Assembly (NCBI RefSeq): GCF_900209925.1
Contig: NZ_LT907978.1
Location: 1,733,219 to 1,797,218 of the forward strand
Source of the DNA: Anaerobutyricum hallii
GTDB lineage: Bacteria; Bacillota; Clostridia; Lachnospirales; Lachnospiraceae
Reading direction: 5' to 3'
DNA: 64,000 nt
A program made the translations under genes and the position numbers. The notes beneath the pieces are model-generated. The model made no database searches, was not told the origin of the DNA, and was given only the letters and a program-made list of their open reading frames with translations. Positions 25,949-33,876 of this stretch are shown one piece after another (positions within the stretch are counted from its first letter, which is position 1; each line of letters opens with the position of its first letter).

Positions 25949-26629
25949 CTAAATTTCGTGGAACATACCAATTTTGTCTTTTATTCTCTGCATTTCATTA
26001 TCTGCTTCAATGATAGCTCTTGCAGAATGAAGTAATTCTTCACTTATCTCATCATAGCCAGGCATTTCTTCAATTCCTTTTTTATAGCGAAGTTGATGTT
26101 CCAATGTTGCCCAGAAATCCATACCATTGGTTCGAATCTGTAATTCTACACGCATAGGTGTTTTACCCTTAGCAAAAAATACTGGTATTTCAACAATCAT
26201 ATGATAGCTTCGATAACCATTCGATTTTGGATTTTTTATATAATCTTTTATTTCAATAACTTTAATATCATCCTGTTGGGTAATCAAATCTGATATCATA
26301 TAAATATCGTCAATAAACGCACAAACTATTCGAACGCCTGCTACATCATTGAGATATGTCTGTATATTTTCTGTTGTAAATTCATATCCCATCTTCTGTA
26401 GTTTATCGTAAATACTATTGGGCTGCTTAATTCTTGTTTTTATAAAAGAAATAGGATTTCGATTGTTCTCAACTGAAAATTCATCATCCAAAACCTCAAG
26501 TTTAGTTTGTATCTCCCGAATAGCACAACGATACATCATCATTAAATTATAAAATTTTGTAGCATTATTTAAAAACTGTAGTGATTCCGGACTGTTCATC
26601 CTGAGTTTTTTTACTTCATCTTTTGTCAT
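25949..26629 (-). CDS. RelA/SpoT-domain (p)ppGpp synthetase-like protein
   Basis: The product is 226 residues, the size of small alarmone synthetases. Synthetase motifs are visible: RIKQPNSIYDKLQKMG, VAGVRIVCAFIDDIY, NGYRSYHMIVEI and VELQIRTNGMDFWATLEHQL, including the conserved substrate-binding and Glu-x-Gln-Ile-Arg-Thr residues. No hydrolase or regulatory domain is present. It would pyrophosphorylate GDP/GTP from ATP and is encoded 38 bp after bsh, before cls. Coupling an alarmone enzyme to bile hydrolysis and lipid synthesis is unusual and may slow growth during envelope stress. Confidence 0.85.
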   Translation of the reverse strand: MTKDEVKKLRMNSPESLQFLNNATKFYNLMMMYRCAIREIQTKLEVLDDEFSVENNRNPISFIKTRIKQPNSIYDKLQKMGYEFTTENIQTYLNDVAGVRIVCAFIDDIYMISDLITQQDDIKVIEIKDYIKNPKSNGYRSYHMIVEIPVFFAKGKTPMRVELQIRTNGMDFWATLEHQLRYKKGIEEMPGYDEISEELLHSARAIIEADNEMQRIKDKIGMFHEI

Positions 26630-26667
26630 GGAACTTTCCTTTCTACCTCATCCCTGATTTCAAAACA

Positions 26668-27645
26668 TTATTTATTTTGATAGTTGATTCGTTCTCCTTG
26701 AATTACTGGATAACAAATCATTTTATCACTATCCAGATTTTCTACATGCATATCTACTGCACTGATCTGATGGTTTTCATAAGTATTGTAATAATAAATA
26801 CCTTTTGTAACATTACAACACGACGTATACAATGTGATTTCATATTTTCCATCCGCTACTTCGCAACATCCTCGTTGCTGATCCACAGATCCGAGAATGT
26901 GGAAGAATTGGCTAACGCTTTCTTCCTCTGATTCACCTGAAATTGCATTTACCTTTGTAAAAGCTACACGTACAAAGCGTGAGGAAGATGAGAGATCTCC
27001 CGGAAGACCTAATCCTCCCATACCTCTACTATATGCATCAAGAGCCAAATTTTCGCAGAAAGTATTTCTGGGCTGTTTAGGAGATAAATACATATAATTA
27101 TTTAGTTGAAACATCTGCTGTGGAAATGGCGGATTATTCGTAAGCACTCCTACTGGATTATCATAAATATGCAAACCATCTGACATAGATTCTACCGTAA
27201 TTGACTCATTCTCATCAGAAATGATCCAGTGTAATTGTGCTAATGGTAATTGCTCGCTGAAAGGAGTATTAACAATATTAATTCGTTCAAGAAGCTCGCG
27301 AACTTCAACTAAAGAAGAACACTGACTTAAAATCCACGGAATAAATTCAAACTGTGCAATATTTTCCACATCTGGCTTAATCGCGGCGTAAACAGCATTT
27401 CCGACAAAATTCAGTCCTGCCATTGCCACTCCTTTTTCATTCATAGCATCATAATACAAAGGATAATCCTCAGCAACATGAGCCATTCCAATAATTGCAT
27501 AATGATTTTTCATATCGCCAACATGGCGAAAATTAAACGCATAATTACGTGGTGTAATTACTATCTGATCACCATAAGAGAATTCATAATCGAGGGTTCG
27601 TCCAAAGTAAAAATCTTTTGTTTTATAAGTTGCTGCTGTACACAT
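26668..27645 (-). CDS. bsh: Bile salt hydrolase (choloylglycine hydrolase)
   Basis: The product is 325 residues, the family length. It begins MCTAATYK, so Met removal exposes the nucleophile Cys2. Further active-site residues are present: Arg16 and Asp19 (YFGRTLD), Asn in MAGLNFVGNA, Asn in LTNNPPFPQQ and Arg in SSSSRFVRVAF. The enzyme hydrolyses the amide bond of glycine- or taurine-conjugated bile salts in the cytoplasm. TAGGAGG precedes the ATG at 27645. It heads the island. A 50-codon fragment identical to its 5' end lies at 7501-7649. Confidence 0.94.
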   Translation of the reverse strand: MCTAATYKTKDFYFGRTLDYEFSYGDQIVITPRNYAFNFRHVGDMKNHYAIIGMAHVAEDYPLYYDAMNEKGVAMAGLNFVGNAVYAAIKPDVENIAQFEFIPWILSQCSSLVEVRELLERINIVNTPFSEQLPLAQLHWIISDENESITVESMSDGLHIYDNPVGVLTNNPPFPQQMFQLNNYMYLSPKQPRNTFCENLALDAYSRGMGGLGLPGDLSSSSRFVRVAFTKVNAISGESEEESVSQFFHILGSVDQQRGCCEVADGKYEITLYTSCCNVTKGIYYYNTYENHQISAVDMHVENLDSDKMICYPVIQGERINYQNK

Positions 27646-27779
27646 GATCGTTTATCCTCCTAAATAGATTGAAATATGTCAATGAGCTTTTTCTTGAACA
27701 ATATTATATCACAATTCTTTTATTTTGTTCCAACTTCATACATGATCATAACATGTAAACTTTAAACTATTTTCCTAGA

Positions 27780-28178
27780 TTATTTCTCCATCAGTTTTTC
27801 AAACCAGGTATCCATAGCTAGGATGAATTGACCTACGTCTGGCAATTCTTGCAGCATTTCGTTTAGGGTTTTGTGCTTCACATATTTCTGCACATACACC
27901 CAACAGGCAACGCTACTGGCTTCTGATACAATGTCAGCTATGGTTTTGCGCATAAGCTCTTCAAATTCAGCAATTTCTTCTTTTGGGACAACATCATACA
28001 GTGTTGGTGCCTGATGACTTAATTTTACGCCATTTTCATTTGCATCTTTAAGCAGATTCTTAACTTTTTCTCTTGAATCCTCCGGTACTTTCATGTACTC
28101 CCACATAAATGCTATCACATCGGACGGTGTGTCTTTTTTAAGTGGTGGTAACTGAATATAATCATTGTTTTCGCTCAT
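27780..28178 (-). CDS. Hypothetical element protein (about 132 aa)
   Basis: The product is acidic and mostly helical, with SENNDYIQLPPLKKDTPSDV at the N-terminus and a conserved-looking stretch SVACWVYVQKYVKHKTL. No catalytic motif is visible. ATG at 28178 is preferred since GAGGAGG is 8 nt upstream; the earlier ATG at 28184 is too close. It is the last gene of the parB-parA-parB-repA direction and lies just upstream of the BSH island. It probably belongs to the element backbone; the function is unknown. Confidence 0.6.
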   Translation of the reverse strand: MSENNDYIQLPPLKKDTPSDVIAFMWEYMKVPEDSREKVKNLLKDANENGVKLSHQAPTLYDVVPKEEIAEFEELMRKTIADIVSEASSVACWVYVQKYVKHKTLNEMLQELPDVGQFILAMDTWFEKLMEK

Positions 28179-28191
28179 TTTCATGTCCTCC

Positions 28192-28488
28192 TCACGATAT
28201 AATAAAATCAATAATACGTTCTCTTGTCATGTCCAGTACAGTATCTACGAACACTCCTGCAAAAAGGATCAGATACAGAATTACACTCAGCGAAAACAGA
28301 AATGCAACCTGTGCCCAGTCATGGTAACAGTATGCAGTCGCTATAATCAACAAAGTGAATATAAACCCAAGGATCCCTCTGACAACCGCATAAGTCTGTA
28401 CTGTCATCTTTACTGCCAGGCCGATCACAAAAAGGATCAGCCATACCGGCAGTAATAATATCTTCCCAGCAAGTTTTAAAATAAACAT
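28192..28488 (-). CDS. Small integral membrane protein (element backbone)
   Basis: The product is 98 residues with three hydrophobic segments (LLLPVWLILFVIGLAV, ILGFIFTLLIIATAY and FLFSLSVILYLILFAGVF). AGGAGGTG precedes the ATG at 28488. It follows repA by 9 bp in the same direction. Small membrane proteins at this position are typical of Lachnospiraceae conjugative elements. The function is unknown. Confidence 0.65.
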   Translation of the reverse strand: MFILKLAGKILLLPVWLILFVIGLAVKMTVQTYAVVRGILGFIFTLLIIATAYCYHDWAQVAFLFSLSVILYLILFAGVFVDTVLDMTRERIIDFIIS

Positions 28489-28497
28489 GTGCACCTC

Positions 28498-29496
28498 CTA
28501 TCTTGCCAGTCCTGGCATATCATGGTTCACCTCTGCCTGATAATACCCGTTCATCGTTGACGGTGCATTAAACAGGGCTGCTAATAAATATTTCTTGATG
28601 TTCTTCACCTTTGTGGTGTTACCACTCATACAGTGTAAGACATACTCGATATGTGAATAGGTCAGCATCAGAAATTTTTTCTTCACCAGTGATGCCGGAT
28701 ACCAGTTGCTGGCAATCAAGATCTTGTCATTTTTACACATCACAGTCTCTACAATCAGGTTCACGATTTCATCTACCTGCCGCATATCGTCATGATGGGT
28801 TACTTCCAGTGATTCATAATCAATGGTCTCTTTGACAAGGTTTTCATAAGCCTGATAATCCTCAGAGCGGTTATCGCTATCAAATCTTTTCTCATCCACA
28901 GATATGATATGATTAGATTTATTATCATTCATTTCAGTATCACTAAGATTAGTATTATTAGGGTTTGAAATGTAAACTTCTTGAAGTTTGTTTTCGGGAC
29001 TTCTAGAAGTTTGATTTTGGGACTTCATGAAGTTTGAATTGTAAACTTCTGTAGGTTCCTCATTTTCCAAAGAAGTTTGTTTTTTAAACTTCTTTAATTC
29101 CTCTTCAAATTTTTTCTCATCTGTTTTCTCGGGCATAAAGGTTTTCACGTAGATAACGTTCACCTTTCCAAATCCCTGTCTGCGTTTTTCAATCAAACCA
29201 ATTCCTGTTTCGTCATCCAGTTCTCTCATGGATTTGATGGCTTTATTTCTGCCACAGTTCAGTAATTCCATGATATCTTCGATGGAAAAATAGATATATG
29301 CTCTGTTTTTGTCATCAAACCACTGATTCTTGATGGAAAGAGACATTCGATCCAACATCAGTCCATATAAAATTTTAGCATCGCTCGATAAATCTTTAAA
29401 GTAACTGTCTGTAAATAATGCTTTTGGTATGCGGTAGAAGCTGAACTGATCAGCTTCGGTACCGTAAAAATAATTAAATGTCATTTTTTTCTCCAT
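28498..29496 (-). CDS. repA: RepA_N-type replication initiator
   Basis: The product is 332 residues. The N-terminal domain (QFSFYRIPKALFTDSYFKDL and LSSDAKILYGLMLDRMSLS) is the classic RepA_N/RepA fold with a winged helix (SIEDIMELLNCGRNKAIKSM). A low-complexity, Asn-rich linker and a C-terminal domain follow. Family members start theta replication of Firmicute plasmids and some conjugative elements. The origin usually lies inside the gene; here palindromic repeats at 28974-29094 fill the linker-coding part. AAAGGAGG precedes the ATG. Confidence 0.88.
   Translation of the reverse strand: MEKKMTFNYFYGTEADQFSFYRIPKALFTDSYFKDLSSDAKILYGLMLDRMSLSIKNQWFDDKNRAYIYFSIEDIMELLNCGRNKAIKSMRELDDETGIGLIEKRRQGFGKVNVIYVKTFMPEKTDEKKFEEELKKFKKQTSLENEEPTEVYNSNFMKSQNQTSRSPENKLQEVYISNPNNTNLSDTEMNDNKSNHIISVDEKRFDSDNRSEDYQAYENLVKETIDYESLEVTHHDDMRQVDEIVNLIVETVMCKNDKILIASNWYPASLVKKKFLMLTYSHIEYVLHCMSGNTTKVKNIKKYLLAALFNAPSTMNGYYQAEVNHDMPGLAR
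28974..29094. repeat. Iteron-like palindromes inside repA (candidate origin)
   Basis: AAACTTCTTGAAGTTT (28974), ACTTCTAGAAGTTT (28999) and ACTTCATGAAGTTT (29022) are near-identical palindromes. Half-sites follow at 29043, then AGAAGTTT...AAACTTCT at about 29070-29093. They lie between the two domain-coding parts of repA, where RepA_N origins are normally found. A related pair lies just upstream of repA near 29520-29550. Confidence 0.75.
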
Positions 29497-29574
29497 AATT
29501 TCCTCCTTTCATTTTCTGCTAAGAAGTCCTCTTTTTAAACTTCTTTGACTTTGTTTTCTTAGCTTTTTCTATCC

Positions 29575-30486
29575 TTAATAGGACTGTTCCTGCATCCATT
29601 TTTCTAATAATGATTCAATCACCTGCTCCATATCTTTGGCTGTATAATCATCCGGAAAGTACTTTGTCAGTTTCTTTTCTGAGAAAGTGAGAGACCTGGA
29701 TACTTTCTTTGCCATCACACAGTTATTGAAAATTGATAACATCTGGATCTGATTGATTGGTCCATCATTCAGCTGATTTCTGAGTGCTGCAATCTGTTTT
29801 GGCTTGATAAATCCGGTGTCGCTGATATATTCATAAATCCATTCCTGTACTTCCTTATCGATGTAGGAAATATCTACGGCAACCGTGAACTGAAGCTTTT
29901 TGTTATCTACCAGATCAAGAAGTTCTGGTATTAACTCTGTCAGTCGGATGTAACGCTGAATCTGCTTAGAACTTTCTCCAACTTGATCTGCAAGTATATT
30001 TCTCGATATTACTGGTTTCAACTTCTGGTCATTTTGACCAGAAGTTATATCTGTCCTGCTTCCTTGTCTTTTCATTGCCTCAAGTTTCATCTTATAAGCA
30101 AAAGCTTTCTCACTTGGCAACAGTTCCTCTCGCTGAATGTTAGCGTCCACCATGGCCACAATGGCATCATCATCCGATAATTCTCTTACGATTGCCGGAA
30201 TAGTCGTAAGTCCTGCAAGCTGTGCTGCATGCATTCTTCTATGACCGGATACCATTTCATATTCTTCATTATCATCCATTCGAAGCAGTACCGGTGTCAG
30301 TACTCCATTGATCCTTACACTTTCAACCAGATCCTGCATCTTTTCATCATCCAGCACCTTGAACGGATGATTTTTAAACGGATGGATCTTACTGATTTCT
30401 ATCTCCATTGCAGATTCTTCATTTACCACACCCAGCAGTTCATCAATGCTTGCCAGTTTAATCTTTTCGCCACTTCTATTTTTCAT
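29575..30486 (-). CDS. parB: ParB/RepB-family partition protein 2
   Basis: The product is 303 residues. The ParB N-terminal nuclease-like domain shows SGHRRMHAAQLAG and the arginine-patch region VDANIQREEL; a central helix-turn-helix (NILADQVGESSKQIQRYIRL) follows. It would bind centromere repeats and load onto DNA as a CTP-dependent clamp. It overlaps the parA stop by 11 bp, indicating coupling. A second ParB-like gene precedes parA, an unusual but recurrent layout in large elements. Confidence 0.88.
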   Translation of the reverse strand: MKNRSGEKIKLASIDELLGVVNEESAMEIEISKIHPFKNHPFKVLDDEKMQDLVESVRINGVLTPVLLRMDDNEEYEMVSGHRRMHAAQLAGLTTIPAIVRELSDDDAIVAMVDANIQREELLPSEKAFAYKMKLEAMKRQGSRTDITSGQNDQKLKPVISRNILADQVGESSKQIQRYIRLTELIPELLDLVDNKKLQFTVAVDISYIDKEVQEWIYEYISDTGFIKPKQIAALRNQLNDGPINQIQMLSIFNNCVMAKKVSRSLTFSEKKLTKYFPDDYTAKDMEQVIESLLEKWMQEQSY

Positions 30487-31261
30487 TTTTCAAAACCTCC
30501 TGTGTTAAGTTCTTATATGCTTCGGCAACTTTTCCTTTCGGGCAGTGCATGTAGATGCTTTTTCCCTCTGCACTGGTCTCAGCAGCTTTTACAGACATCG
30601 GGATCACATTTTCAAATACCTCGATCTGACTTCCGTAGGTTGTATGTACTCTCGATGCAATATCCCTTGCGTAATTGGTTCTGAAATCTACCATGGTCAG
30701 GAGAATGCCCTCAATCGCCAGTTTCCGGTTCAGTCTTTTCTTTACTGTAAGAATGGTCTTGATCAGCTGCTGAAGTCCTTTCACCGGCAGATATGCGGCT
30801 TGCACAGGTATCAACACAGAATCGGAAGAGACCAGTGCATTGATTGTTATCATACCAAGGCTCGGCATACAGTCGATCAGGATATAATCGTATCGGCATC
30901 GTATCGCATCGATATATTCTTTCATGATCATTTCTCTGCTCATAACATTTCCCATCGTTACTTCCAGTGCGGAAAGCTCAATATTTGCCGGGAGAAAATC
31001 TACATTTTCCTGGTGATGTAAAATCCCATCTTCCAGAGAGATTTCTTCTTCGTTGATGACATCCATCATGATCGTTGCCAATGTGATGCGAAGATCATCC
31101 GGTTCCTCATATCCAAGACTTGCGGTTAAACTTCCCTGTGGATCCGCGTCGATCAGCAACACTTTCTTACCTTCTCTTGCCAGTCCAATGCCTACATTTA
31201 CGGTTGTGGTGGTCTTTCCGACGCCACCTTTCTGGTTTACTACGGATATAACTTTACACAT
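30476..31261 (-). CDS. parA: ParA-family partition ATPase
   Basis: The product is about 261 residues with the deviant Walker A motif NQKGGVGKTTTTVN, Walker A' (VLLIDADPQGSLT) and Walker B (YILIDCMPSLGMITINAL). The protein forms ATP-dependent gradients on the nucleoid that position plasmid or element copies. ATG at 31261 is supported by AAAGGAGGAAG; the longer frame to 31303 lacks an SD. It lies between two ParB-like genes. Confidence 0.92.
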   Translation of the reverse strand: MCKVISVVNQKGGVGKTTTTVNVGIGLAREGKKVLLIDADPQGSLTASLGYEEPDDLRITLATIMMDVINEEEISLEDGILHHQENVDFLPANIELSALEVTMGNVMSREMIMKEYIDAIRCRYDYILIDCMPSLGMITINALVSSDSVLIPVQAAYLPVKGLQQLIKTILTVKKRLNRKLAIEGILLTMVDFRTNYARDIASRVHTTYGSQIEVFENVIPMSVKAAETSAEGKSIYMHCPKGKVAEAYKNLTQEVLKNEK

Positions 31262-31275
31262 GATTTCTTCCTCCT

Positions 31276-32145
31276 TTAACTTTCCCATGATTCTTTTTTC
31301 CATAATTTCAACAGTGCCAGTATTTCCCGTTTCATCATTGCCGGTGTATAAGAATTTGGAAAATACTTGTGCAACTGCTCGTTTGTGAATGCCACTCTTG
31401 TGATCTCACCCTTTTTCACTTCACACATGATCTCTTCCATCTTTTCCAGTGACAACTGTTTTTCTTTACTCAGTTGCCGGATCCTCTGGGCCTGTGAGAG
31501 TGATGGGATTGCCTGTGCATACTCCATTGCTACAAGCAGTTCTCTTTGTTCTTTTTCACTCAATGCAGCTATCTCTACAGCCGGACAAAAAGAAATAATC
31601 TCATCATCCAGTTTCTGCAACATTTCCGGTATCAGCTTTGTCAGTGAAATATAACGCTGCACTTGTTTTGGGCTATCACCACAATCCTCACTGATAATAT
31701 CTATCGAACGTTTTCTTGTTTTTTTGTGGTCAACTTGGCTCTTTTTTCGACCACTTTTTCTTTTTAATACGTCATTCTTCAGTTTGTAAGCAAAAGCTTT
31801 TTCACTGTAACTAATCCGTTCTCTGTGAAGATTGGAATCTACCATGCTCAAGATGGAATCATCTTCACTTAATACCCGGATGATTACCGGTACTTTACGG
31901 TATCCCAGTTTCTCCGCAGCATGTTTTCTTCTGTGACCGGATATGATCTCATAGTATCCATCCGGTACTGGTCTGACGATTAGCGGATTTAAAATTCCAT
32001 ACTTCTCAATGCTTTCCTGCAAAAGAAACATTTCCTTATCATCTTTTACCTGAAACGGGTGCTCTTTGAACGGACGAAGACGCTCAATCTCAATTTCTAT
32101 GATTCTTTCTTCGTTTTCTCCTGATTGTCTATTTGGCTCATTCAT
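31276..32145 (-). CDS. ParB-family protein 1
   Basis: The product is about 289 residues with the ParB fold (ISGHRRKHAAEKLG, VDSNLHRERISYSEKAFAY) and a helix-turn-helix (IISEDCGDSPKQVQRYISL). It resembles the second ParB protein in outline but is diverged, so the two may recognise different sites. AAAGGAG precedes the ATG at 32145. It is the first gene of the partition/replication operon, just after an attenuator-like terminator and an array of TTAGCTG repeats. Confidence 0.88.
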   Translation of the reverse strand: MNEPNRQSGENEERIIEIEIERLRPFKEHPFQVKDDKEMFLLQESIEKYGILNPLIVRPVPDGYYEIISGHRRKHAAEKLGYRKVPVIIRVLSEDDSILSMVDSNLHRERISYSEKAFAYKLKNDVLKRKSGRKKSQVDHKKTRKRSIDIISEDCGDSPKQVQRYISLTKLIPEMLQKLDDEIISFCPAVEIAALSEKEQRELLVAMEYAQAIPSLSQAQRIRQLSKEKQLSLEKMEEIMCEVKKGEITRVAFTNEQLHKYFPNSYTPAMMKREILALLKLWKKESWES

Positions 32146-32172
32146 CTCGACTCCTTTCCTCCAGGATTCAGG

Positions 32173-32228
32173 AAATAAAAAATGCCTGCCTGGAACTTTT
32201 ATAGATAGTAAAGTTCCAAACAGACATT
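32173..32228 (-). terminator. Leader terminator ahead of parB-parA-parB-repA
   Basis: On the minus strand AATGTCTG..GGAACTTT pairs with AAAGTTCC..CAGGCATT and is followed by TTTTTATTT, just 28 bp before the parB start. A terminator between promoter region and first gene suggests copy-number control by attenuation. Confidence 0.65.
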
Positions 32229-32240
32229 GCTGTTTGACCA

Positions 32241-32546
32241 TTAGCTGTAGCTAATAGAATTGAATACTGTTTCAGCTAATTCATGTTTGCAAGTTTGGGA
32301 GAGATTGTTTCTTTTCCCGCCTTTTCTCTGATTTACATCCCCGAATAAGGGGTGACAACGGAGCGGAACCCAAATGTTAGCTGGACTTCTTAAAACCTAT
32401 GTTTGCAAACCGGTAATTTTGATTAGCTGTCAGCTAACAAAAATCGGATTGCGTTAGCTGGAAATTGATCATTTTGAATGGAATTTTGTGTCACGAACGT
32501 GATTTGAAAATAACAAAAGCGTTCGTTGTCAGCTAATCCAGCTAAC
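32241..32546. repeat. TTAGCTG repeat array (candidate centromere or operator)
   Basis: TTAGCTG or its complement CAGCTAA recurs at 32241-32254 (dyad), 32273, 32376, 32423-32438 (TTAGCTGTCAGCTAAC), 32453 and 32530-32546 (two sites). The spacing and dyads fit ParB-like binding sites or operators upstream of the partition operon. A further inverted repeat (AAAGCGTTCG/CGAACGCTTT) brackets the last pair. Confidence 0.7.
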
Positions 32547-32567
32547 ATTTTCGAACGCTTTGAAGCC

Positions 32568-32609
32568 CGTCGCCAAGAGGATTTGAACCTCCGACCCCTC
32601 GCTTAGGAG
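32568..32609 (-). tRNA. 3' half of tRNA-Arg(CCU), attachment-site scar
   Basis: Read on the minus strand, the sequence runs from an anticodon loop CTCCTAA through a 3' anticodon stem GCGAG, a five-base variable loop, a T arm (GGAGG-TTCAAAT-CCTCT) and an acceptor strand TGGCGAC. The 5' half is absent, and neighbouring bases cannot pair with GCGAG. This is the classic footprint of an integrase target in a tRNA gene, so it marks an element boundary rather than a working tRNA. Confidence 0.65.
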
Positions 32610-33032
32610 TTCGCGTCCGCACAGGAAACCTATATAATTTTGAGTTAATACAAGTCAAGGAAAGCCTTGATTTTACTAACTATTCTGTCATTTCATGTCA
32701 AAATAAGAAAACCCGAATTCATCTTAGTAAATCATCTTTCGGTGCTCGTCCGATGCTCGGAGCAACCGGAGGATGTAACTATTGCGTTCCATCGAGTTCA
32801 CTTGGTTGGCCACGATTACGATTCGGCATCGCAACAATACTCACTTGGTTTTCTTATTAGATTAACTATATTATAACGTGCATGGGGTTGGATGTCGATG
32901 ATTTTTTGACCATATTTTACTCGGATTTACTTACTGCTACTTCTAGATAAAAAGATTGAAGCAGTTGCTCCGTACTTCCCCATTTTACTGATTCAGCCAT
33001 ACATCATTTTTGCTCATACTATTTTCCCCATA
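32610..33032. other. Gene-poor boundary region
   Basis: No convincing gene is present. A small stem TCAAGG/CCTTGA lies at about 32654-32669. A short minus-strand frame encoding MPNRNRGQPSELDGTQ at its end looks protein-like but is only about 20 codons, so it could be the tail of a deleted gene next to the attachment scar. Confidence 0.4.
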
Positions 33033-33872
33033 TTATTTTTCAAACTCTGGTTTCCAGTTTGCAAACTGTACAAGCTGTTCATCCGTGCGGTGATAATATC
33101 TTTCATTCTTGTCCAGCTTTGCAATCTGTTCCATTTCTTCATCTGTTAATGCAAAATCAAAGATATCCATATTGTCCTTAATGTGTTCTGCATTTTTACT
33201 TCCAGGAATTACAACAAATCCCATCTGAGTATGCCAACGGAGAATAACCTGTGCAGGTGTTTTTCCATATTTTTTGCCAAGTCCTGCAAATACCAACTCA
33301 TTCATTAATGCTGTATCTCCATGTCCCAGCGGATACCAGCTCATAAGCTTAATTCCATATTTGTCTAAAGTTACACGAAGTTCTTTCTGTGTGAAATATG
33401 GATGTGCTTCCACCTGAATAAACTGAGGTACAATTTCCCACTTTGTTTCCAACTCTTCCATATATTTTCCTTCAAAATTCGAGATACCAATGGATTTTGC
33501 TTTGCCCTCTCTATACGCTTTTTCAAGCATTCTGTATCCGGCAAGCCAGTTGCCTGCAGGCTGGTGTATATAAAGTAAATCCACATAATCAACACCAAGT
33601 CTTTCTAGAGTTTCTTCTACAGTATTCTCATTTTCATATTCACTAGCCCATATTTTTGTTGATAGAAATATATTTTTTCTGTCAATTCCACTATCCTTGA
33701 TTGCTCTTCCAACTGCACGCTCATTTACATAAGCATTTGCTGTATCAATTAGGGAATATCCCATTTTTAATGCCTCTAATGTACTTGTGTAGGCATCCTC
33801 TGGTGATAACATAAAAGTTCCTAGTCCAAGCATTGGACATTCCAAATTGTTATTCAACTTCATATTTTCCAT
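33033..33872 (-). CDS. Aldo/keto reductase
   Basis: The product is about 279 residues, the normal size for a short AKR. The family pattern is clear: GLGTFMLSPEDAYTSTLEAL, SLIDTANAYVNERAVGRAI (catalytic Asp and Tyr), LSTKIWASEY (Lys), DLLYIHQPAG (His) and the NADPH-binding VVIPGSKNAEHIKDN near the end. It reduces carbonyl compounds with NAD(P)H; the substrate cannot be predicted. GGAGGACT precedes the ATG at 33872. It is adjacent to a truncated sugar acetyltransferase gene in the same direction. Confidence 0.9.
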   Translation of the reverse strand: MENMKLNNNLECPMLGLGTFMLSPEDAYTSTLEALKMGYSLIDTANAYVNERAVGRAIKDSGIDRKNIFLSTKIWASEYENENTVEETLERLGVDYVDLLYIHQPAGNWLAGYRMLEKAYREGKAKSIGISNFEGKYMEELETKWEIVPQFIQVEAHPYFTQKELRVTLDKYGIKLMSWYPLGHGDTALMNELVFAGLGKKYGKTPAQVILRWHTQMGFVVIPGSKNAEHIKDNMDIFDFALTDEEMEQIAKLDKNERYYHRTDEQLVQFANWKPEFEK

Positions 33873-33876
33873 CTTT

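Larger units (their letters stand above)
19709..27653 (-). repeat. Bile island copy 2 (near-complete)
   Basis: The left boundary (TTCTCCTAAATA at 19709) is the same as in copy 1 at 5319. It contains, in transcription order, bsh, a RelA/SpoT-type gene, clsA-like, PLD-like, response regulator, kinase and FUSC genes. The phosphatidyltransferase gene is lost by a 509-bp deletion at 19826-19828, where CAC is shared by both flanks. Identity to copy 1 over shared parts is very high. Confidence 0.9.

Noticed and set aside
32568-32640. A complete tRNA gene
   Set aside because: Only the 3' half fits; no 5' acceptor, D arm or 5' anticodon stem can be found on the appropriate side.
32667-32876. Plus-strand frame next to the tRNA half
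   Set aside because: No SD, no family resemblance and low-complexity start; treated as chance.
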